A stretch of 38,131 nucleotides of DNA, taken from assembly GCA_903910705.1 (NCBI GenBank), contig CAIWAN010000086.1:1-38131 (forward strand). The letters are read 5' to 3'. Numbering within the stretch: the first letter of the stretch is position 1; each line of letters opens with the position of its first letter. Position numbers and translations under genes: made by a program. Below, in pieces: positions 32,984-38,131 of the stretch. The notes under the pieces were generated by a model that saw only the letters and a program-made list of their open reading frames with translations, was not told where the DNA came from and made no database searches. The stretch is from an uncultured Candidatus Marinamargulisbacteria bacterium (GTDB lineage Bacteria; Margulisbacteria; Riflemargulisbacteria; GWF2-35-9).

Positions 32984-33068
32984 TGGTGCGGGTGAAGGGA
33001 CTTGAACCCCCATGCCTTGCGGCACCAGATCCTAAGTCTGGCGTGTCTACCAATTCCACCACACCCGC
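32984..33068 (-). tRNA. tRNA-Leu (anticodon UAG)
   Basis: The 85-nt gene folds as a complete class II tRNA. The acceptor stem is GCGGGTG/CACCCGC with discriminator A, and the CCA end is encoded (32984-32986). The anticodon stem CCAGA/TCTGG has loop CTTAGGA, which places the anticodon TAG at 33032-33034. A long variable arm (GCCGCAAGGC) and the T loop GTTCAAG are typical of tRNA-Leu. It reads CUN codons. Confidence 0.97.
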
Positions 33069-33081
33069 GTATGATGTCTCC

Positions 33082-33090
33082 ATTATAGCA
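33082..33090 (-). promoter_or_regulatory. Extended -10 promoter of tRNA-Leu
   Basis: On the minus strand TGCTATAAT (TGC at 33088-33090, TATAAT at 33082-33087) is a perfect extended -10, lying 13 nt upstream of the mature tRNA 5' end. No clear -35 is seen. Confidence 0.65.
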
Positions 33091-33265
33091 AGTAACACAA
33101 TAATCGGATACAAAAGACAGCAACAATTTGTCGTTATTTAACTCGTAGGGTACGCGTATGCCCTCTGGGCGGATATTAAATAAAATTATTCGTTGAATTT
33201 TGAGTGGGACAATGGGTGTTTTCGACCGATATATTTTTAAATCGACAAAATGAGGGGTGAGCCAA

Positions 33266-33541
33266 ATGAGAGAACGAGTTAACCATAAGTCCCAATCCAA
33301 GACGTTAACGGTTGATAGTCATTTCTGGGAAGAGTATCATCGCCGAGGGTTTAAAGTAGATCCCATGCAGGGTGGAACGTTTCACGAGGAAGTTGCCAAC
33401 GCTCGTTTTACCGTCAAAGATCATGGCCAGTACGAAATGGCTGTCGATGAAAAGACAAGATTTAACATTGTTTCTGCCGCCATGTTCATGAAGACCGTTA
33501 CGCAAATTGAAGGACTCGTTAAATATAAACTTTTTAAATAA
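33266..33541 (+). CDS. Unknown 91-residue protein, operon with zincin-like gene
   Basis: I place the start at the ATG at 33266, with GAGGGG about 9 nt upstream. An in-frame GTG at 33257 would overlap that site. The 91-residue product is soluble, basic at the N-terminus (MRERVNHKSQSKT) and otherwise mixed, with FHEEVANARFTVKDHGQYEMAVDE in the middle (family unknown). It has no signal peptide, membrane segment or Cys. The downstream zincin-like gene begins 12 nt after its stop with its own ribosome site, so the two are almost certainly one operon. A chaperone, substrate or inhibitor of the protease is possible by analogy, but nothing in the sequence proves it. Confidence 0.75.
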   Translation: MRERVNHKSQSKTLTVDSHFWEEYHRRGFKVDPMQGGTFHEEVANARFTVKDHGQYEMAVDEKTRFNIVSAAMFMKTVTQIEGLVKYKLFK

Positions 33542-33553
33542 GAGGGGATTTTG

Positions 33554-34366
33554 ATGATCGGAGCAATTGGTTCATATGGGGTGTCGTCCTATGGTGCTTA
33601 TGGCACACAAGGGTTTGGCGTAAACGCTTCTTCTGATATCAATCTTGGACAATTTAACCCTGTCAAACTCCGCAATCCCGATGCGCAGAAACCTATTCAA
33701 AACCCCGCCGTTCAGCTCCACCTTGTACCCGAGGTTATGCAATGGATAGCTAAGAAAATTGGAGAAAGATATAGGATGAAAGTTCGAAACTCCGATATTC
33801 CTTTTTCTGAAGAAGAACTGGAAATGATCTATGCAACGCTTGCGGATATCCCCCCTGAACACCTCTTCGGGGTTGAGATGATCGTCAAAAATCGAAGCAT
33901 GCAGCTTAGTCTTCAAGATGCGCCCTCTAATGTTTTTGCTAAAACCTTTAAACAAAACGTCCTTGGAGCCTATGATAAAGATAATAAGCGAATATACCTT
34001 TTTGAGATGGAAAATAAAGCGCAGTTAGCCACCGTCCTAAAGCATGAGATCGGCCATGCAGTTCACAGCTATAACATGACGTATGAGACCTTTTTTGCCT
34101 TTGCGTTACGAACGGGGTGGAATGTCGCCTACCATGAGCAACAATATATCCCTGGTAACACCTTATATAATCTGGGGATGAGAAAAATTGTTTTATCAAA
34201 AGAGGAAGCCCTTGAGGCGATGACCCACTTTGACTGGGAGTCGATACGACAGAACAAGGATCGATTCAATAAATACATTCTTTCCGCTCCCGAAGGTCGT
34301 CAAGATCATCCTGCCTATAAAAATCCCTACGAGACATTTGCCTGTACCTACGAAAAGACACATTGA
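33554..34366 (+). CDS. Putative zinc metallopeptidase, ATLF/lethal-factor-like
   Basis: This 270-residue protein has a zincin motif HEIGH at residues 164-168 (VLKHEIGHAVHSY). A likely third ligand, Glu260, lies in NPYETFACTYE near the C-terminus. The HExxH...E(x)FA layout and the FSEEELEMIYATLADIP segment before the site resemble anthrax lethal-factor-like (ATLF, M34-type) peptidases, though the match is by eye only. Residues 1-25 are Gly/Ser/Tyr-rich (MIGAIGSYGVSSYGAYG) and not a Sec signal. Such tails occur in proteins exported by type III or flagellar routes, so export is possible but unproven. GAGGGG lies 6 nt before the ATG. The stop overlaps the -35 of the rpmH promoter. Confidence 0.7.
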   Translation: MIGAIGSYGVSSYGAYGTQGFGVNASSDINLGQFNPVKLRNPDAQKPIQNPAVQLHLVPEVMQWIAKKIGERYRMKVRNSDIPFSEEELEMIYATLADIPPEHLFGVEMIVKNRSMQLSLQDAPSNVFAKTFKQNVLGAYDKDNKRIYLFEMENKAQLATVLKHEIGHAVHSYNMTYETFFAFALRTGWNVAYHEQQYIPGNTLYNLGMRKIVLSKEEALEAMTHFDWESIRQNKDRFNKYILSAPEGRQDHPAYKNPYETFACTYEKTH

Positions 34367-34392
34367 CCAAACGAAGCTCAACGACTTATAAT
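34363..34392 (+). promoter_or_regulatory. Strong promoter of the rpmH-mnmE cluster
   Basis: TTGACC (34363-34368) and a perfect TATAAT (34387-34392) are 18 nt apart. The leader is about 29 nt and contains TAGGAGG (34415-34421) before the rpmH start. The -35 covers the stop codon of the preceding gene. Confidence 0.75.
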
Positions 34393-34427
34393 TCCTCCGG
34401 TTATTTAGACGTATTAGGAGGACCCGA

Positions 34428-34562
34428 TTGAAAAGGACCTATCAACCCAATAGCAGAAAGCGTAGTAAAACCCACGGGTTTTTAGTCCGCATGCGAACAC
34501 ATGCCGGCCGCGCTGTCATTAAGGCAAGACGGACAAAAGGAAGGGCTCGGTTAGCTGCTTAA
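34428..34562 (+). CDS. rpmH: 50S ribosomal protein L34
   Basis: The 44-residue product is unmistakably L34: [20 protein letters not shown], then [19 protein letters not shown] (quoted in parts). It starts with TTG at 34428, placed by TAGGAGG 6 nt upstream. No ATG exists at the right position, so this gene is easily missed by ATG-only gene callers. It is the first gene of the conserved rpmH-rnpA-yidD-yidC-jag-mnmE order. In many bacteria that order lies beside dnaA and the replication origin. Here dnaA is not upstream. Confidence 0.97.
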   Translation: MKRTYQPNSRKRSKTHGFLVRMRTHAGRAVIKARRTKGRARLAA

Positions 34563-34956
34563 AGCACTGACCTTTGGCCGATCATTTCGATTAACTCATT
34601 TTCAGGATTGTTTTGATACAAATCATAAAATCATTGGAAAAGGAGTGGTTGTATATTTTCGACCAAGCGAGACCTTAGAACTAGGCATTATCGTTAGCAA
34701 AAAAGTAGATAAACGAGCTGTAAAGCGAAATCTGCTTAAACGACGATGCCGCGAAATTGTGCGATTAAATCGACCCAAGCAAGGTCAGTATATTATGATA
34801 TTGAGGTATCGAGCTTTGTCGATGAGTTATGAGGCGTTAAAGCAGGATATTGAGGGAATACTGGTAAAGACGGTTCAAAATGAAAAGATTGATTCTCAGT
34901 GCCATTCGGCTTTACCAAATGCTATCCCGACATCGACTTCGGACATGTCGGTTTGA
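34555..34956 (+). CDS. rnpA: Ribonuclease P protein component, non-canonical start
   Basis: RnpA binds RNase P RNA for tRNA 5' maturation. The core [27 protein letters not shown] (RNR-type motif, in family terms) is clear. The conserved N-terminal part ([19 protein letters not shown]) is encoded from about 34567, but no ATG, GTG or TTG precedes it in frame after the stop at 34552-34554. The only plausible starts are CTG at 34555 (with AAAAGGAAGGG 9 nt upstream, inside rpmH) or CTG at 34567. The GTG at 34645 would delete the first helix and strand. The 5' end given here is therefore inferred. The C-terminal ~25 residues overlap yidD by 77 nt. Confidence 0.85.
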   Translation: MLKALTFGRSFRLTHFQDCFDTNHKIIGKGVVVYFRPSETLELGIIVSKKVDKRAVKRNLLKRRCREIVRLNRPKQGQYIMILRYRALSMSYEALKQDIEGILVKTVQNEKIDSQCHSALPNAIPTSTSDMSV

Positions 34957-35095
34957 GCCAACCTGTTCGCGATATGCGAGGGAGGCCATTGAACGGTTTG
35001 GGGTTGTTTCTGGGGGTTGGTTGGCAGTGAAGCGTGTTAGCCGATGCCATCCGTTTCATGTGGGAGGGCCTGATCCTGTCCCACCAAGGAGGTAA
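34880..35095 (+). CDS. yidD: Membrane protein insertion efficiency factor YidD
   Basis: YidD is a small amphipathic membrane-associated protein that assists YidC-dependent insertion. The 71-residue protein has the family pattern: an N-terminal amphipathic helix ([13 protein letters not shown]), [19 protein letters not shown] with two Cys, and [22 protein letters not shown] with the third Cys (in family terms). Its first 77 nt overlap the end of rnpA in another frame, as is common in this cluster. yidC starts 2 nt after its stop. Confidence 0.93.
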   Translation: MKRLILSAIRLYQMLSRHRLRTCRFEPTCSRYAREAIERFGVVSGGWLAVKRVSRCHPFHVGGPDPVPPRR

Positions 35096-35097
35096 AG

Positions 35098-35754
35098 ATG
35101 CATCCGATACAATATCTCGTTGATCACTTGATGATGCCCGTTTTGCAGTGGGCCTATATGGTTACCGGCAATTATGGTTGGGCCATTGTTCTTGTAACGG
35201 TTATTCTTAAGCTCGTTCTCTTTCCACTTACCGTAAAACAAATGCACTCGATGGCTGGACTGAGGGTTGTTCAACCCAAAATGAAAGATCTTCAGGAAAA
35301 ATACAAAGACAATCCCACCCTGATGCAGACCAAGTTGATGGAGCTGTATAAAGAAAATGGAGTGAATCCTTTGGGTGGTTGCTTGCCAACATTGGTTCAA
35401 TTGCCTTTTTTTCTAGCAATCTTTGCTTCGCTTTCAAGCAAGCAATTCCACGCGATCATTAGCGCACCCGATGTTTCGGCTTCTTTTTTATGGGTCGCGC
35501 ATTTGGGGGTTCCGGATAAAACCATGATATTGCCCGTTTTGGTGGGCGTGTCGACGTATTTTTCGCAGAAAACCATGGCGCCTACGGCTGGTCAAGATGA
35601 CCCCATGACGAAGATGTTTGTATATATGCCGTTCTTGATGGTCATGATCGCGATGAGTATGCCCTCTGGGGTTTTGATATATTGGGCTTTCTCTCAGTTT
35701 ATTACTGCCGGTCAGCAGTTATTGCTCAACCGCGTGATGAAAAAAACGTCCTAA
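35098..35754 (+). CDS. yidC: Membrane protein insertase YidC (short form)
   Basis: YidC inserts membrane proteins, alone or with SecYEG. The 218-residue protein is the short Oxa1-like form with five predicted membrane segments and no large periplasmic domain or signal peptide. The first membrane segment carries the positive groove residue as Lys (VILKLVLFPLTVKQ), followed by a cytoplasmic hairpin (LQPK-type MKDLQEKYKDNP) and NPLGGCLPTLVQLPFF. It ends in a basic tail (NRVMKKTS). AAGGAGG precedes the ATG. Confidence 0.95.
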   Translation: MHPIQYLVDHLMMPVLQWAYMVTGNYGWAIVLVTVILKLVLFPLTVKQMHSMAGLRVVQPKMKDLQEKYKDNPTLMQTKLMELYKENGVNPLGGCLPTLVQLPFFLAIFASLSSKQFHAIISAPDVSASFLWVAHLGVPDKTMILPVLVGVSTYFSQKTMAPTAGQDDPMTKMFVYMPFLMVMIAMSMPSGVLIYWAFSQFITAGQQLLLNRVMKKTS

Positions 35755-35769
35755 CGAAAGGAGATAAAA

Positions 35770-36312
35770 ATGGGTTTATTCGATTTGTTTAAGTCAACGG
35801 AAGAAAAAAACAAGCAAGACGATGTGTTGGTAGATGAGGATTCTGTAGGAAATACGATAGAGGATGATTTGCCAGAGGCCGCCAAAGATCAGTTAACGGA
35901 GATTCTTGATCTCATGGGGTTCTTCAATGTCGTTAAGGTGACAAAATCCGAGCCTGGTTTTGTTTCGCTTGAGGTAAAAGGGGATGATCTGGGACGTATT
36001 ATTGGCAAAGAAGGCAATACCTTGTATGCCCTTCAACTGATCCTTAAGAATATGTTAAGCCGAAAATATAAGCGCCCCGTCAATGTTCAGATCGATGCCA
36101 ATAATTATCGAGAAAAGCGTTCGGCAACCATCCGAAATATCGCGCTTGAAGCCGCCGAAAAAGTGATTAAAGATGGTGAAGAGGTTGTTCTGCAAGTCAT
36201 GAATGCTTGGGAGCGCCGTGTCGTTCACACAACCTTAATGGAACAAGAAAAAGTCAAAACAGAAAGCATCGGAAGGGATTCTGAGCGTAAAGTTATTGTT
36301 TCTTTAAAGTGA
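35770..36312 (+). CDS. jag: RNA-binding protein Jag/KhpB
   Basis: Jag (KhpB) is an RNA-binding protein linked to cell-wall growth and regulatory RNAs in Gram-positives. The 180-residue protein has an acidic linker (about residues 10-40) and a KH domain with the GRIIGKEG loop near residue 78. A C-terminal R3H domain has WERRVVHTTLMEQEKVKTESIG and ERKVIVSLK (in family terms). The N-terminal Jag_N domain is reduced to a short start (MGLFDLFKSTEEK). AAAGGAG precedes the ATG. The stop overlaps the mnmE start as GTGA. Confidence 0.93.
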   Translation: MGLFDLFKSTEEKNKQDDVLVDEDSVGNTIEDDLPEAAKDQLTEILDLMGFFNVVKVTKSEPGFVSLEVKGDDLGRIIGKEGNTLYALQLILKNMLSRKYKRPVNVQIDANNYREKRSATIRNIALEAAEKVIKDGEEVVLQVMNAWERRVVHTTLMEQEKVKTESIGRDSERKVIVSLK

Positions 36313-37667
36313 TCCTCGATCATCTAACCGAGACCATCTCGGCTATCGCCACCCCTCTTGGGGTGGGCGGGGTTGCGATCGTTCGAGTGAGCGGTGTTTT
36401 GGCGTCATCTATTGCACTAAAGATGACATCCCTTCAAGTGCTCGTCCCCAATTCCATCCGATTAACAAAATTGACTAACGAGGGTGACCAGTTGATCGAC
36501 GAAGCGCTTGTCGCTTGGTTTGCGGCGCCCCACTCCTATACGGGTGAAGATGTTGCCGAGTTTCAATGTCATGGGGGGCTTGTGATCGCCCGTCAGATTC
36601 TTGAGCGAACGTTTCAGCTAGGTGCTCGCTTGGCTCAGCCGGGGGAGTTTACGCAGAGGGCCTTTATCAACGGCAAGATCGATTTGGTGAAAGCCGAATC
36701 CATTATTGATCTGATCGAAGCAAAGACCGAAAAGGCAACCGCTATTCAAGCTCGTCATCTTGACGGCGATGTGTCTCGAGCGATCGCGGTTCTTCGTGAG
36801 GAGTTGCTCGCGTTGGTTTCGCACCTTGAGGTTCATCTGGATTACCCTGACGAGGAAACCTTGTCGCCCTCGACAGACTATGTTGATCAATTGCAGCACC
36901 TGTTAACAGGGATCGATCATTTGCTGCACTCTTTTCAAACCGGTCGAATCCTCCAAGACGGCCTAATGCTCGTGATCGTTGGAAAGCCCAATGTAGGCAA
37001 ATCGAGCCTATTAAACGCGCTCATCAAAGAACATCGCGTGCTGGTCTCGGATCAACCCGGAACCACACGGGATGCGATAGAAGTCTGGATGAAAATAGCG
37101 GAAGTCCCCGTGCGGATCGTCGATACGGCGGGGCTTCATGAAACTTCCGATATCGTTGAGAAAATGGGGATCGATCGAACGGTCACGTATCTAGAGAAGG
37201 CGGATCTGGTGCTTTTTGTGGTGGACCAAGAGACAGGGATTACACCCGAAGACAAAGCCGTTATGAGTCAACTTTCTGCCGATAAGACCTTGGCGGTTAT
37301 TAACAAAATCGATCAAGAAAAAGGAGCCTCTTTTACGCTTCCTTTTTCATCTTGTGTTCGTGTTTCAGCCAAGACGGAGCAGGGCATGATGGATTTGTGG
37401 GCGCTTCTCGAGCAGCGTGTTCTTTCATGGGTCGGAAGAACCGATATTGCGCAGCCGATTATTTCTAATGAGCGTCAAAAGGATCAGCTCTCTCGGGCTA
37501 GAACACATCTGCTCGAAGCGATCCAGTCGCTGGAAGAAGGCTTGTCAGAAGACTTTTGGCTGATCGGACTGAGAGCAGCGCTTCGTGATCTTTCTGAGAC
37601 CCTTGGACTTGATGTTTCAGCCGAAGTATTATCCAATGTTTTTTCAAGGTTTTGCGTCGGGAAGTAA
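36309..37667 (+). CDS. mnmE: tRNA modification GTPase MnmE
   Basis: MnmE, with MnmG, modifies U34 of tRNAs (cmnm5U). The 452-residue protein has the folate-binding N-domain (ISAIATPLGVGGVAIVRVSG start), a helical domain, and an inserted G domain. The G domain has GKPNVGKSS, VSDQPGTTRD, DTAGLHE and NKID. The C-terminal FCVGK supplies the conserved Cys. It starts with GTG in a GTGA overlap with jag. mnmG, often the next gene, is absent; a gene unlike the rest of the cluster follows on the other strand. Confidence 0.95.
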   Translation: MILDHLTETISAIATPLGVGGVAIVRVSGVLASSIALKMTSLQVLVPNSIRLTKLTNEGDQLIDEALVAWFAAPHSYTGEDVAEFQCHGGLVIARQILERTFQLGARLAQPGEFTQRAFINGKIDLVKAESIIDLIEAKTEKATAIQARHLDGDVSRAIAVLREELLALVSHLEVHLDYPDEETLSPSTDYVDQLQHLLTGIDHLLHSFQTGRILQDGLMLVIVGKPNVGKSSLLNALIKEHRVLVSDQPGTTRDAIEVWMKIAEVPVRIVDTAGLHETSDIVEKMGIDRTVTYLEKADLVLFVVDQETGITPEDKAVMSQLSADKTLAVINKIDQEKGASFTLPFSSCVRVSAKTEQGMMDLWALLEQRVLSWVGRTDIAQPIISNERQKDQLSRARTHLLEAIQSLEEGLSEDFWLIGLRAALRDLSETLGLDVSAEVLSNVFSRFCVGK

Positions 37668-37793
37668 AGGTTGTGTTGTATCGCAGCCTAGGACTTAATG
37701 GCGGGAAGACCGGTATTACTATCGAACTCGCACTTTCTAAGTAGGCCCGCTTTCTCCAGAACGTAGCATTTGGTTTTGGATTCCATTCGTTGT

Positions 37794-38131
37794 TTAAAGG
37801 TTCATGATTCGATAGACGTTTGCGTTGCGGTTTGAATAGTCCGGTGGTTTCGGCTTGTCTCTTGATACTTGAATAAGTCCTTTGGCTTCTAGCTCCAAGA
37901 GTCCCGTTGAGATCGTGTCGCCGCTGATCCCGTAGAGCTTGCTCATGTCGTCTTGAGATCGGAACCACTCGGGATACTTGGTGGACTTCGACGCTTCGAG
38001 CAAGCAGATCAGATATAGATACTTCGCCTTCATTGAAAGTCCTTGCATGTACTTGTCTGTGTAGAGCTTGTCGGGAATGATAAAGCCCTGACCAACTCGG
38101 ATGGATACGAACTTCTTGTCGTATCCTATCA
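37794..38131 (-). CDS. Partial gene, winged-helix replication-initiator-like (5' end outside window)
   Basis: The frame is open from the right edge to a TAA at 37794-37796, giving 112 residues of a longer protein. The order of elements (FIIPDKLYTDKYMQGLSMKAKYLYLICLLEAS, then DMSKLYGISGDTISTGLLELEAKGLIQVSRD, quoted in parts) matches a winged helix. It resembles the N-terminal domain of plasmid/ICE replication initiators (RepA_N-like), but other HTH regulators are possible. Lys is AAG in 10 of 12 codons, while the nearby jag gene uses mostly AAA, which hints at a different origin. Position 38048 is an in-frame ATG but upstream codons fit the same domain. Positions 37668-37793 hold no gene. Confidence 0.6.
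   Translation of the reverse strand, partial: IGYDKKFVSIRVGQGFIIPDKLYTDKYMQGLSMKAKYLYLICLLEASKSTKYPEWFRSQDDMSKLYGISGDTISTGLLELEAKGLIQVSRDKPKPPDYSNRNANVYRIMNL

Noticed and set aside
33160-33170. GCCC-TCT-GGGC hairpin upstream of the 91-residue gene
   Set aside because: It has a 4-bp stem with a 3-nt loop and no T-run. It is too weak to call a terminator or structured RNA.
34367-34427. Possible replication origin next to rpmH
   Set aside because: The cluster is often close to oriC, but this gap is only 61 nt, is filled by the promoter and ribosome site, and has no DnaA boxes.
37700-37755. GCGGG ... CCCGC pairing after mnmE as a terminator
   Set aside because: The loop is close to 40 nt and only a short TTT follows the stem, so it does not look like an intrinsic terminator.
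37498-37968. 156-codon minus-strand open frame
   Set aside because: It overlaps the conserved 3' end of mnmE and the partial initiator-like gene in another frame, and its translation is rich in Arg/Ser with no motif. It is a shadow frame.

Overview
The window is a densely packed bacterial chromosome segment of about 38 kb with moderate GC content. It carries roughly 34 protein genes, one tRNA gene and two clear intrinsic terminators. The gene set suggests a diderm, anaerobic or fermentative bacterium. The supporting genes are the three [FeFe]-hydrogenase maturases HydE, HydF and HydG, a GTP-dependent PEP carboxykinase, the DapL route to diaminopimelate, a type III glutamine synthetase, a bacteriohemerythrin, a class A penicillin-binding protein and two envelope glycosyltransferases. 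No rRNA or phylogenetic marker fixes the lineage. An uncultured phylum such as Margulisbacteria or a relative is my low-confidence guess, made from gene content only.

Layout. Positions 1-3200 hold the tail of an unknown gene and a divergent pair of glycosyltransferases (GT39-like and GT9-like). Positions 3239-11596 form a long plus-strand run: accC, nusB, ribE, ribBA, ribH, an MsmK/UgpC-type ABC ATPase and a very large secreted GH8 glycosidase. Positions 11570-18258 are mostly minus strand: dapL-rnc, then hydG-hydF-hydE-dapF, with a small MgtE/FliG-like gene facing dapF. Positions 18346-24217 hold birA, pckG, gltX-tsaD and tyrS. Positions 24270-29891 hold a PBP1A gene facing a manC-miaB-prs operon. 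Positions 30048-34366 hold a tiny lipoprotein, glnN, a hemerythrin, tRNA-Leu(UAG), an unknown 91-residue protein and a zincin-like protein. Positions 34428-37667 are the classical rpmH-rnpA-yidD-yidC-jag-mnmE cluster. The right edge carries part of a gene resembling winged-helix plasmid replication initiators.

How the genes fit together. DapL and DapF supply meso-diaminopimelate, and PBP1A polymerises peptidoglycan. RibE, RibBA and RibH cover most of flavin synthesis, but ribD is not in the window. HydE, HydF and HydG build the hydrogenase H-cluster, but no hydrogenase structural gene is here. ManC, GT39 and GT9 point to surface glycan synthesis.

The most interesting signals are these. (1) Several first genes of transcription units have good sigma70-type promoters whose -10 box ends only 5-12 nt before the start codon and have no Shine-Dalgarno, which predicts leaderless mRNAs. 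(2) rnpA has no ATG/GTG/TTG start that covers its conserved N-terminus. (3) Several essential enzymes look trimmed: BirA without its C-terminal domain, MiaB without TRAM, and a 401-residue GluRS. (4) Two poorly explained small systems stand out: the 91-residue protein plus zincin pair, and the mini MgtE_N-like protein. All family assignments come from reading motifs, without database searches.
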